Assembly (NCBI GenBank): GCA_036245805.1
Contig: BTRK01000002.1
Location: 18,345,067 to 18,409,066 of the forward strand
Length of the DNA stretch: 64,000 nucleotides
DNA from: Pristionchus mayeri
Taxonomy: Eukaryota; Nematoda; Chromadorea; Rhabditida; Neodiplogasteridae
Direction: 5' to 3'
Shown piece by piece: positions 30,623 through 41,820 of the stretch. Each line of letters starts with the position of its first letter. Position 1 is the stretch's first letter. The notes under the pieces are model-generated. The model had not been told where the DNA came from, did no database searches, and saw nothing but the letters and a program-made list of their open reading frames with translations. The position numbers and the translations under genes were made by a program.

Positions 30623-32359
30623 TCTCATCATTGCCTTCTCCATTGTCATGTCCAACGAGTACTCCCCAGATCAAGACTGATTTTCGAAGCTGAATCCCTA
30701 GCTTTTCGCAGTTTTCGCTGCCTATTATTTTGTCATAAGTTCAAAGTCATAGCCGAACTACGATTACCGAATCAATTCTTTCCCAATTCCAATACTTAGC
30801 CAGTGATCACTGGATGATTACGGGTGAATCGAACGAGTGCACATGATTCTCATCTTATCTTGTCATCGGTTTCTCTCCCATTCTATTTGTTCCCTGAATA
30901 TTTCAGGTATTTATAGATATCTTAGAATGTCCTTTTCGTTATCCTGTTAATTGTTTCGTGTTTTATACACGTATCGGAATAGGAATATAAGAGAATGCTG
31001 AAATAAAAGTTTATTCATCCAATCAATGTCGACAAGATACTGAAAAAATAATCAAAGTAATTGACAAATTACTAAAAAAACACTACGTATGAATATAGAG
31101 AGTCGAATTTATTTTCCACTTAATGCATTTTCAACAGATTGCGAATAATAAGAACAGGGAAAGGGGACCGGGGGGGGGGGGGGTTAGTGGGGGGAGAGAT
31201 CACGAATCATGAGATGGAGTGGTGAGGTGGAGGGAGGGGAGTTATTGGAAACACATAATTTTCACTCCATTTGAGAAGGCACATTAAAAAAATACGAATC
31301 GAGAGTTCTTTAGCTTTACTCCGCTTGGTTCCTTGTGCTGTTCAACCAAAGTGCAAAAACATTGGATTACTATGATTGATGGAACTCTCACAGACCCTAA
31401 TATTGCCTCTCTTTTCTTCCATTCAACGACAAAGTAATGTCGCAAACACGAACTGGAAATATTCCAGACACATTCCTAGTGATTCCATCCGAGGAGGCAA
31501 ATATATTTCGAGGGAACAGCTGTTTCCTCATCGCATTGATCCATTTCGTGAAGTCGCCTATCGACGGGAATCCGATGGCAGTCGTTCTTCTTCTCTTCGA
31601 CGTCTTCCATTATCTCTTCCTCTTCTCTTCATCACTTTGATTGCTCTTTTTCGATTGCCAGACGAACTCCAATCTCACTCAGGGTAATTTATCTCCTTCT
31701 CTCGAATTTATCTAAGAAAATTGGCTCTCCTCCATGAAAATTCCCTCCTCATTTTTTTTCAATTTCCGAATCGGAAATATCATGATTTAGAACTACTCAA
31801 TCACCATTTTCAATACGGCCCTCAACGATTTATTTCTTTTTTCGTAGCAACTGTGGCGTGTTGAGTGCTCGTTTGAGTGAGATACAAAATGTGCGAAGTG
31901 TTCATTAAATGAGTCACCCTTTGGTAGATTCATACGAAGTTTTTTTACCCTGGGATGTGCATGTTTCTCGAATGAATGCCACCGGAACTATAAACTACAA
32001 CGCAGAGACGATCTAGTACTAACTCTACTATCAAATATTGAACAGGAAATGAATTCGTTCGAAAAGAAACATAGCAACGAACAATTTCTTCTCTATTATA
32101 CAAATACACACAATAAATTAGGCCAGCTTCGAGAAAGAGAGACGTTTGATCTACTGACACCCGTTGTTCATTTCCTTCGTCGTGCATTCTTCCTCTTCCT
32201 CTTCATCGAGACTGCTCTTCCTCTCCTCGACGATCACTCGAGGAGCCCTCGATTGTCTGTCTTGATCCAGAAGGAAGTGATAGTGACGAATGAAGATCTG
32301 AACGAAGGAACGAAGGATAGTCAACGATGTCTTCTACCACTATTCAATCTACAATGAGT
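30623..32359. other. Intergenic between convergent KCNQ gene and four-TM gene A
   Basis: About 1.7 kb. It contains a 14-G run at 31170-31183 in a G-rich patch (31140-31240). Short frames near 31376-31687 and 32049-32357 have no recognisable homology and sit in CT-rich sequence. I support no gene here. Confidence 0.45.
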
Positions 32360-33190
32360 TAATGCCATACTCGATAGAAGTAGAAGTAGCCGACGGAAGG
32401 TGCAACCAATAACAACAAGAGTACGAAGAAGGGACTTGATGAACCTTAATCGTGATACAAAATGCATAAATTTGGAAAATGAAGCCTCTTACTGTGAATG
32501 TCGTACGTTCTACAGAATGATATCACAATCCTCACGATGAAGAGAATCTGAAAAGAAGCAAACTATTTCCAGCTTCTTGGCCATTCCAACTGAAGATGAG
32601 AGAAGACGTGAGCTTTAGTGAGAGGAAAAGGAGAAATCTTCTGACGAAAAACTTGAAGAGTGGGGTTAGAAGGGAAGGAAGTGGTGACCTCTAGTAGGCA
32701 GTATGCGAGTAGTGCCCTTCTCCTCTCTCCGAATGATCCTCTACAGAGTGAATAAACGACAGCGACATGCAGCAGATTGTCAGCCAGAACAATGGAAGTG
32801 TACTGGAAGAGGAGAGATTGTCCTGATTTACTCGTGAAGGAACTAGTTCCAGTCGTGCTCTTTCACACGTCTTCTCACCCCTCCATCTTCTTCATTCTTG
32901 GGCGAGCCATAATAAATGGAAGTGATCACGATGAACAATGCTGCGATTGCGAAACGAAGACGGGCGATTGCTCGGGAGACAACCTGGCAAGCAAATGCAT
33001 CATGTAATTGTAATGATTCAAGAAATTCGTAACATCTGAGAGGAAAACAAGGACTGACTGGTGCGGGTCCGCAGCAGCTGGAGTAAGCATCGTCCTCCTC
33101 CCTCGCCATCGTCTGCACTACGACTGCTGATGGAGCTGCAGCTGCTGCCGGTGATGGGATCTCGATGGCAACGTCGGTGACGGAGGACAT
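32360..33190 (-). CDS. Four-TM Cys-rich membrane protein, array copy A
   Basis: Five exons on the minus strand: 33059-33190, 32879-32983, 32689-32802, 32493-32547, 32360-32444, all phase-consistent, about 160 residues. The order is an Ala/Pro-rich N tail ending SSCCGPAP, then TM1 (VSRAIARLRFAIAALFIVI), TM2 (exon 3), the cytosolic motif GSFGERRRALLAYCLLE, TM3 (ILFIVRIVISFC) and TM4 (PFFVLLLLLVAPSVGYFYF). The GSFGE-basic-LxxY motif is shared with copies B-D. Topology and an N-terminal Cys cluster resemble LAPTM4-like/DUF7027 nematode endolysosomal proteins. That is a tentative family assignment; the function is unknown. Confidence 0.72.
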
Positions 33191-33800
33191 GCTGGAGGAA
33201 TCAAGGGGAAAGTGAGTAAGTAGTGATAACAACTATGGAATACACGATTACTTCTCTACCCTAATAGCACATACTCTGAAAAGCACCTCAAAAGTGAAGC
33301 TTAGAAGGGTAGTGGAGGGGAACACGGGAGGGGGGGGGGAAGAGGGGGGAGTCACGGCGTTCCCATCGATCCCTGCACTCTTCTTTTTCCTCTTCGTTTC
33401 AGGGATTTTCGTGCACTCGTCTGGTCCTCAGAGTCTAATGCGATGAGAAGGAAGAGAAGACAGAGAAGAAGTGGAGAGAAGATGGGAGAGAGACTCTTCC
33501 CTCAAGAGGAATGACCCGAAGGACGATTACTCTTTGGAAATACCTACCGTTGAACAGAATTCACATACAAGCTATGATTGGGAGGATTTGATGGGACTTT
33601 TTGTATAAAAAGGGATTTATTGTGGATTTACACATACATGGAATAATCTATTTTTGATTTTTCCCTCAAGAAAATCAATATCATATTTCTTTATCACTTA
33701 TAAACAATTATTGATTGATTTGTGAACAAGCTACTTATCGTAGATTTAAACTAAACGAGTAATTGTGTGCCTTCGTTCTGACAAAATTAACGTCTGGATT

Positions 33801-33890
33801 CTACTGAACTCTTCCTCTTTTTTTTTCCTTGCGACCAAGGTAGATGTAGTAGGGGTACAGATAGAGACCGCAAGGTGGGTGACCGAATTG
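33801..33890 (-). other. Candidate terminal exon of the four-TM family (relic or distal exon of copy B)
   Basis: An open 30-codon stretch on the minus strand, after an AAAG acceptor-like site, contains LYPYYIYLGRKEKK. This matches the last-exon block SPYYTYLEIKEKE of copy C and APYHTYLEITKKE of copy D. It ends at TAG (33801-33803). It is in the phase needed to follow copy B's TM4 exon across a 1.5-kb intron, but it could equally be the only remnant of a lost copy. Confidence 0.45.
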
Positions 33891-35380
33891 CTTTGGCAGG
33901 GTCATTTATGGGTCTAATGTATCGCTTTGGGGCTAAATCAGGTCATAATTTTTGATGTTTGGAGATATCGTATCGTTGACTCGAGTTATGGCTAAAAAAC
34001 ACCTCGAAAGAGTCACAACGGAAAGGGAGTCGAAATCGGGACGAGAGCGAAGTGGGTGGAGCCCGCTCTGCCTGGTTTCTCCATAAGTTTGAGCATAGCT
34101 AGAGGCCGCAAGTGGTATAGCCGAAATGAAGTTATGTCACCCTAACTATGCTCAAACGGTCCGCTGGGGTCCAAATAAGTTCATGCTTTTGGTCGTTTAT
34201 CGATATCCTATCTCAGAATCGCGCTAGAGCTCATTAAGTACGCAAACACAAGTCAATAGAGAAAGGCAGAAAAGTGAGACCGGGAAGGGAGGGGCGGAGC
34301 TTACCCCCACCCTTTCCTCTTCAAAACACCAAAAATTTGACCATAGCTTCGCCCTTTCCTGGTTGTACCTCACCCCAGTGAGGCAAGACGTCAAGGCGAA
34401 GCAACCGCACTCCCTCGTACGCGCGCTGCTCTCTGCACGCGCCGGGTGAGAGAGATGGACCAAGAGTAGGATCTGACTCCGCCCCCTTGCACTCAGTCAA
34501 CGCGCGTGTCACTAATCTTTGAACGAAAATGACAAGCAGGAGAAGCGTCCGATTTTCGTTTTCTTTACTTTAAAAATCGTCTAAATGCTTTCTTCACATC
34601 ATGTCCAGGGCGCATCAGTATACTAATGCCAGAACCCTTCCTTTTCCTTAAATAGCCTTCCATTTCAACACCTCTCGCTATATTTTATCGATTTTCACCT
34701 ATTGAGAACCATCCGATCCTGCTGCGCCCAACATATGTTATAAAGAACCACAAGACCTTTCGAATGCGATCTTGATCGCCCGAAATGGTTAAGTATTCGC
34801 GATGCCATTTCTCTGCGCAGGTTTTGCGCAAAACAGAGTTCCCTCCGAGTGGGCGGAGCTTACGGTCTCTAAGCATAGCTTCGCGTCGAGCTTGCTCGAG
34901 GATGAGAGGAAAGGCAGAGGTCCTCAAGAGCGCGCGCTCTCTGCACACGCCGGGTGAGAGATAAGCGAGCAAGTAGAGAGGAAGCACCGCCCCTTTGCAG
35001 TTCTATTAGCGCACGCTCTTGAACCTTTGAAATGAAATGATTAATCGGAAAAAAATCCAAAAAATACGTTCTCGGTGTCAATCGACGCCTAAAATCAGGA
35101 ACTATCTATCGCACCATGCCCGTGTTAAGAATTGTCGTCGGAACCTTTTCATTTCCCTATCATGAACCCTAAATCGATATTTTTTTAGATTTTTTTTTAT
35201 TTCTGATTAGATAATGCATGACGGGCATCCTGTCGTTTATAGACACTAGTCAGACGTACCCAAAAATATTTTTTCCATATTTTTTGGATAAGTATTCGCT
35301 GCGTCATTTCAAGAAGCAGATTTCGACGCGCCTCTTTCTCCTCCTAAGTGGGCGGAGCCTGCGGTCTCTAGGTACAGAAC
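33835..35380. repeat. Block of degenerate GC-rich repeats
   Basis: Several diverged segments share words. CTCTCTGCAC(G/A)CGCCGGGTGAGAGA occurs near 34432-34457 and 34938-34963. GGGCGGAGC occurs near 34291, 34852 and 35350. CGGTCTCTA/TAGAGACCG occurs near 33861, 34864 and 35362, in both orientations. TTTGAGCATAG and its complement occur near 34089 and 34145. Base composition differs from the AT-rich flanks. There is no coding frame. It looks like remnants of one or more non-autonomous elements. Confidence 0.6.
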
Positions 35381-36114
35381 CTGAAAAATTGAGCTTCAAT
35401 TTTAGAAAAAGTTTAAGTAATTTGAAATCGCTTACAATTGAGATCATGAGGATCAATAGCACGAGAATCACAATGAACACGGCCAGTTTGACACCGTACG
35501 TTTCGCCCTCGTCGTCTGAAAATTATCGATTCCACCGATTGTCAAAACGACGTACTCAAAACAAGAAATATTAATAATTATCTTACTTTTTGCTTTCAGG
35601 AAGTGTAGCATGACCCAGCAGAACGAGAATATTATCTGCAAAGGTTTCCTCCATTGTCTAAAATCTGGTCTAACCTCAGCAAATGCGTAGATAGGCAGAC
35701 ACTTCTTCTTCTCCCCAAATGATCCCGCGTAGAGAAGAGAAGAGACGAAGATGTTGAGAGAAGAGTAGATCAAACCGAAGTTGAATATGAAGGTATTGAG
35801 GGCGTGACCCCACTCACTCAATCCGAATAGCACCTTTACATCCATATCGATTAATATGCTCGATTAATATGCGATTAATAAATCGATTAATCGATAAATA
35901 TGCGAACCTTCACTCCATACTGCTCTCTCAGATAAAGGTAGAAGAAGAATAGTACGATGAATGCAGTGATGAGTACTCGAATGACTGCCAGAACCCATAT
36001 TGCTCTCTGAATATTCGAGTATCAGATGAGTGAAGAACGATTTCTTTCCACGAACACATCTGTACTCTTGCATCTGACCTTACAATGACAGCCACAGCAT
36101 AATGCGAATTTCAT
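35309..36114 (-). CDS. Four-TM Cys-rich membrane protein, array copy B
   Basis: Minus-strand exons 36079-36114, 35908-36006, 35675-35833, 35587-35635, 35436-35515 and a possible last exon 35309-35380. It begins MKFALCCGCHCK, a cysteine/histidine cluster expected to face the cytosol. TM1 is IWVLAVIRVLITAFIVLFFF. TM2 (FNFGLIYSSLNIFVSSLLYA) is followed by the family motif GSFGEKKKCLPIYAFAE. TM3 is IIFSFCWVMLHFL and TM4 KLAVFIVILVLLILMISI. All phases agree. The last exon is uncertain: the local one reads LYLETAGSAH and lies in repeat sequence. A better family match lies at 33801-33890. Confidence 0.72.
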
Positions 36115-36648
36115 TTCCTCCTGCCGATCTTTTTAGGTGCCGGAAAATGATTGAACTCGATAGCGGTAATCCGTAGAATTTGAGAAGTGGTATTGTGGCT
36201 CAATGAACAATAATATGTAGGAAAATGCTATGAGTTTTCGCTCTTGAACATTCGAAAACAAAAGTTCAATGAAGTTGTAAGTGAAGTAGGAAGCTTTAAA
36301 ACAATTCAAAGCAATGCGAAAGGAGGACTCGGCTTTATCACTGTTAGTATCTAGCTGGTTCATCGCTCTCTGACTCTGAAGTATATCTCATCTTCTCTTA
36401 CTCTCTGATACTCTCGTTCATTCATATTCTCTCATCGTTCTTCATGTTCTTCCAATCGTGCAAAAACTTCTGAAAGGTTCTCGGGATATACTTTGTCGTA
36501 AGTGTAATGCGAAGAGAAAAGGATCAGTTCAATAAACGTGTTTTTTCAGTAGATCAAGAATAGGAGAAGATCCGTTTATCTGATACTAAACCCAATTGCA
36601 GAAATATTGAGCAAACATATTAATAGACTGTTTTCGAAATCGGGTGAA

Positions 36649-37749
36649 TCAAGTTAAATGAGTGACATCAGTCTGTCTTCTTTCGGAAAGAAGAGTGAGC
36701 AATCTGTTGAATTGCTCCTCTTTCGCCTCCTTTTCCTTGATTTCGAGGTAGGTGTAGTACGGAGACAACACCTTTAAAAGCTTTAATTAATAATTTCCAG
36801 AATTTGAAAATATGTATTAATCAATTTGTCTAAATTACGTACCTTGAAGATGATAATGAACAAGATAACGAGAAAGGAAATGAATGCAATCATTCGAACA
36901 CCGAAGAGCACGCTGTCCTTCGCTGCAACTTGTTCTCATATGATCTGTCTAAAAGAGATCGAAACAGTTCGATTCACCATCAGCTGCGATGAAGTAAGGA
37001 ATCGCCCAGAAGAAAATGAAGAGGACCTAGAAAGAATAACTACCTTCAAGTTCAAGTTGCATCGTCAACCTCAGATAGTGCATAGATGGGGAGGAACTTC
37101 CTCTTCTCTCCAAATGCACCCGTCCAGAGGAGAGAAGTAAGGAGGAGATTGATAGAGACGTAGACCATTCCGACGAGGAACGAGATCAGACTGTACTCTC
37201 GCTGGTCTCAATCAGAATAAGGCATCGGCTGAGAAGGGAGTTAGGGAAACCTTCCAATGTAGATATCTTATTCACAATAAATATATCGTTCTCTTTTTTG
37301 ATAACCTTATCCACCCTTTCATATGCGCTTTGTTATGCGCTTTGTTTAGTTTTGAGTCGATCTGAAGTGAGAAAATGTTGACTTAAATATTCAGTAGTCA
37401 TACATTGTCTTGCTGAATCATTTGGATGGGAAGAACGGTCAAGAAGAAGATGAAGGTGATGAAGACTCGTCAGAGGGCCAAGGCACGAATTGTCTTCTGA
37501 GGATCATTGGCCATTGAAACAAAGCAACGGATGAATAATCATGTAGGAACGAACGATCAAGATTGGTGAGTATCGTTGTATGCACAGTACCTTGCAATGA
37601 CTGCGACAGCAGAATCGGAAGTTCACTTTCTCCTTCGGTCGATTCCGAATTGGAGTCTGAAGAAGTATTCAGTTAATAGGAATACGATGAACTTATACTT
37701 TGGACTTTCCTTCTTTGGCTAGCGGTTTATTCACTCCACTTTCGGCCAT
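36649..37749 (-). pseudogene. Four-TM array copy C, in-frame stop in TM1
   Basis: Exons read from 37749: 37699-37749 (MAESGVNKPLAKEGKSK), 37591-37656 (FRFCCRSHCK), then about 37403-37496. That exon reads KTIRALAL-stop-RVFITFIFFLTVLPIQ; a TGA sits where copy B has Ile. Later exons encode the TM2 block (VGMVYVSINLLLTSLLW), GAFGEKRKFLPIYALSE, TM3 (VLFIFFWAIPYFI), TM4 (VRMIAFISFLVILFIIIF) and the last exon 36649-36771 (LSPYYTYLEIKEKEAKEEQ, ending DVTHLT). Everything except the TGA is intact, so decay is recent or the stop is a sequence error. Confidence 0.65.
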
Positions 37750-38334
37750 ATTCAGATCTATCTGAAAACAATGATACTCAAGTAATCGAGGCGCTGAACA
37801 ATAATGAAATTCGACGATTAGACATGCGAAAGCTGTAAATGTATTGCAGTTGTGTGCACTATGAAATAAAAATGCAGAGAAGAGCAGGGTTCGATTCCAT
37901 CTCCAATCTCTGCTTCTCTCGTTCGAAAGTAGTCTTCCCTTACTCTGGCTGTCTGTGACTCTGCACTGCAATCACTCTCTCTCATCTTTCTCGATTCGCT
38001 TTCATATACAAAAATTTTTTAAAAAATCACCCTTGAAATACTCGTTATCATCGTTGTAAAGGAAAGAGGAAGAGGATTGAACTAATCAATGGAGATCAGA
38101 TCGATTAGTGGAAATTAATTAAAGAATGGAAGCAAGTTTCCTGATGTTGAAAGTGTGCAATGAGAGATGGACTTCGTAAAGAATGAAAAAAATAGTGAAA
38201 AGTTTCTGCTCTATTAAAATAGCATTTGCAATACTCTCTCGAAATACATCACAGTTGTGATCTTACATTGTTATATTACAACTATATATTGACAGGAAAG
38301 CATAATGAACCCGTTCGTTGAGGGCAGAAATTGT

Positions 38335-39030
38335 TTACACTTGTTGATTATTCTCGTTATGTTCAATTGCCAGAGTGATCAGCTTCTCAAATCTCTTGAA
38401 CTCTTCGATTTTCGATTCCTTCTTGGTTATTTCAAGATAGGTATGGTACGGAGCAATGACATGAATGAGTGTCACTGCCTCTTTTCACGTTCTTCCTCTC
38501 TGGTTCTCACTCTGCGAAGAAGCAAGAGATAGAAAGAGAAAGCCAACAGGATGAAAACCAATTCGATGTAGTCTGATTCTACTCACTTCTTCTCGTCTGT
38601 CACTGAAATTAAACCAGTAATTTAATGTTGGATAATGAATTTACCAATTCTAACGAAGAAAGGGGAGAATAATATCTAAAATATTTATTAACTTTATTTC
38701 AAATATTAGAAACCTCCGTAATAACGTAAATTCTAATGTATTTCTTCTTGGATCCATAGGCGGAACTCCAGAGAAGAGAAGTGATGAGGACGTTGAGAGC
38801 ACTGTAGTGAATATAGAATGAAAATTACTAATTAAAGAAACCACCCAAGAAATATTGTATTATGAAGCATATGGCAATATGCTTCCTTGTATTGAGAGAT
38901 CTACTCTTTTCTGAATAAATGTTGCCCACCGCTCGCTTTGTATCTGTTGAGACGAATATTGAATGTAAGAGAACGGAACTAGTGATGAACACTCGAGTGA
39001 CAGCGAATGTTCGAATTCTTTCCTCAATTT
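38335..39030 (-). pseudogene. Four-TM array copy D, decayed
   Basis: TM1 remnant RTFAVTRVFITSSVLL near 38960-39025. TM2 plus motif YSALNVLITSLLWSSAYGSK near 38710-38830. TM4 remnant YIELVFILLAFSLYLLLRR near 38520-38575, preceded by an in-frame TGA that only a 14-nt intron could remove. The last-exon block APYHTYLEITKKESKIEEF ends at a TAA (38335-38337), but its expected splice acceptor is missing. No credible continuous mRNA can be made. Confidence 0.65.
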
Positions 39031-39269
39031 GATATCATTGATAATAAGGGAACTCTGGTATACGAATACCTTTGATTTCACGAGTGAGCTCAAGAAGTTA
39101 TCGCCATTATCCGGTGAATTAGCAACAAGAGGAAGAATTCTAACCTAAATATATCAACTTTTAATATACTTATTTGAAAATAAGCGAAATGATAGACTCG
39201 TATTTGCACTACATAATCGATTGCAGTAATGGTTTTGTCGTTCAGAGTGGAGAGATGGAGGACATAAAT

Positions 39270-39370
39270 GATAGCGGCACTAGGCCGGACGAGAACTATG
39301 ACGTCATACCGCGTTTGATGTATCAAAGGCGGCATGACGTCATAGTTATCATCTGGCATAGTGCCATGAT
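39270..39370. repeat. Approximately 100-bp imperfect palindrome
   Basis: GGCACTAGGCCGGACGAG..ACTATGACGTCAT and the inverted CATGACGTCATAGTTATC..TGGCATAGTGCC fold into one long hairpin with a centre near GCGTTTGATGTATCAAAGGC. It lies between decayed array copies D and E. Likely a solo foldback MITE. Two CRE-like TGACGTCA palindromes are included. Confidence 0.8.
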
Positions 39371-39849
39371 AACACATTGGAAAGTGGAAACCTCCACGTG
39401 TTCTTCAGCTGCGGTAGCAAAATTCTCTCCGGTCATAATGACGAAAAGAGAAGAGCTTGAAAGCTAAAATGAGTTCAGCCTCTCTCTGCCAACACAAATT
39501 CCGCATTTGTTAGTAACTTGAATTAAATATCGAAAAGGACGGGAAGCGATGCTCAATATTTAATATTCCTTTTCATAGTCTTCTCCAAACGACAAAAAAA
39601 GTTTGATGAAATGACAGAAAGTTGTCGGCGCTAATCACGAAGAAACGAGAAAATCGCATAAAACGATGCATTGATAAGCGAGATTCCGTGTGAGAATCAT
39701 TTGCGTACGAGATGAACCAACTCAAGGAAAGACGAGAGAGGGATGGTACAAAAAAAATAGAGATGAGAAACGGAAGTGTAGAGAAGAACCTGTTTAGTTC
39801 ATTCTTTCGCACAATCGGATCAGCTTTGAGGAGAGAAGATATTGAGAGC

Positions 39850-41049
39850 ACAATAGGCGAGACCGAGTATGAAACGGAAGAAATTGTTCTTTAGGTCAAA
39901 TGTGCCGATAATCAATTACGGGTAAGCATATCAAGTCTCTGCTATTCGGCCGCTTCGTTTTCGCTTCGGAATTTCACCTTCATTATACCAATTTGGTTTT
40001 GATTTATATGAAAATGGTATTTCAAAAAATACGTTTTAACACCACATATGCTAATAATATTCTAAACATCGCACATCTTTCTGCCTCATCAAATAGTTGA
40101 AGAAAATTCTTTGCAATCCTAGTGACGACGATTCGAAATATATAAACATTTGAGGTACATCCTGAACAGCCTACTCATTGTCATATCTAAAAGGGGCTAA
40201 TTTTAAGAAACTGGAATCAATATGAAGTGGTTATTGTGAAAAATGAGTGCGCCTTGCAATGTCGAGGCCATGTATTCAAGAAATTGTTTATTTGCCATAT
40301 CCAAATTTCCACCTGGGTACAAGCATGCGAGATGATATGACTAAAATGTCAAACAGTTAAGACCCGTGAAAGAAGAGTGATTGAGAAGAGTGAGTTTGGT
40401 AATTAATTACAGAATATGCAATCACTCCAGAGGGAGAGAACTAAGGAAATAGCCAGAAGTGAAATGCCAACCACTGCGAATACAGCGATACTCCGAATTC
40501 TGCGTTTTAATCGAAGCCGTTTCTGAAATTGTACAATTCACTGTTAAACATTTTTTTAGAATTATGTCACACAAAGGGTATAAAGATTGATGATATCAAT
40601 GCAAAAGAGAGGAATGTGGATTAACGGCATGAGTTTCGCTACTCAATTTGTATATATTAATAATAATTCAATAAATTAACCTGACGCGCGAGTTCCTCAT
40701 CTGAAAGTGGAATAGGAATGGCGACCAGTTGTGAGTAAGAGGGAAGACGAGCAGAGACTGAGGGAAGAGGAGGGGGAAGAGGAGACGACTGAAAGTCATT
40801 TACTAATGTTGTTTAGATAAATGGAGAAAGACTCTACTATTGGTCACAAAGTTTCTTCAAAAACATACCACATTAGGGGCAGTTCCATCTGCACTGCAGA
40901 CGGAAACAGCTGACGGGGTGGGTGCAGGCTCATCCGTATACGAAGGAGGCTTACCAACCTGAAACAAGTGAATAGAACTAGATTACAATACAAGCGAATA
41001 TAAATGAACTGACTCCTCTGGGGTCTTCGTAGGGAGGAGGAAGATCCAT
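39850..41049 (-). pseudogene. Four-TM array copy E with PPxY-type N tail, 3' end broken
   Basis: The 5' exons 41014-41049, 40869-40958, 40681-40788 and 40411-40522 join in phase. They encode MDLPPPYEDPRG, then KPPSYTDEP, then a Pro/Ser tail with LPSYSQ, then basic KRLRLKRR and TM1 IRSIAVFAVVGISLLAISLV. PPPY and PPSY are WW-domain ligands of the type that recruits Nedd4-family ubiquitin ligases, as in LAPTM and Ndfip proteins. The downstream TM2 remnant FRFILGLAYCALNIFS (about 39850-39895) runs into a stop, with the family sequence continuing in another frame. The 3' half is probably dead. Confidence 0.55.
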
Positions 41050-41820
41050 GAGAGGATGTCTCGTGTAGTGAGGGAAGGGAATGGTTCATCCAAGGGAGAG
41101 CGATGACTCTTATCGACTCTCGCCTCGTGAAGTGTTATCAGCATTGTAGAATACGAAATACAAATTGGATAGGGCGCGGCGAAACAAACCAGATCTTTCC
41201 CGCTTTTCAATTTTGCTTACATTTCACTTTTTTCCGTTTCTGTTTGTAGAAGACCGAATTGTTTGACTTATGAAAGATGGAACGAATCAGGAAACATCTT
41301 TAACAATTATAGACCATATTTTCGTCATCGTATTTATCTTCAGGTCATAAGGATTTCTCTCGTTAATCCGCTTACAATCTGCCTTCGAAATACAAGCATT
41401 CGTCATACATTTCCGGTTAACATTATTAGAGTTTGAATTGATGAAATGTCGAAATGTGCACAAGTTGTGCTCTCGCAGCTAGTTCTCACGTTTTATTGCC
41501 TTCTCCGAAGATTTCACAATGTGATCACACTGATTGCATATTCTCGCACAATTCCTTCTCTGTTGCATACTCTTCTTTATTGTTGCCGACTCGTCCAATC
41601 ACTATCTCCAAAATAATATTCAATCTTCCATGTGATGTAAGAAAAGTGCTTCTCTCCACCTCAATGATGATCGATTTGACGCATAAACTGAAATGAGAAT
41701 GGAGTGTAAACTATGTCGACTGGGATGGTGCAGTTCATTGTCCTCTCGTCTCGTAACTGCCATCTCTAATGATAATACCTCAGAAATTCCCTCTATTGAA
41801 TAGTCCCTGCTATAGAGCGG
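41050..41820. other. Intergenic between divergent array copy E and receptor gene F
   Basis: About 770 bp, AT-rich. It would contain promoters for both divergent genes if they are expressed. No frame with recognisable homology. Confidence 0.45.

Noticed and set aside
31376..32357. Several 65-103 codon frames (+) after the KCNQ gene
   Set aside because: CT-rich low-complexity translations, overlapping frames, no homology seen; not called as genes.
37820..37905. Possible tRNA T-loop GGGTTCGATTCC
   Set aside because: No pairing T stem, acceptor stem or anticodon arm could be drawn around it.
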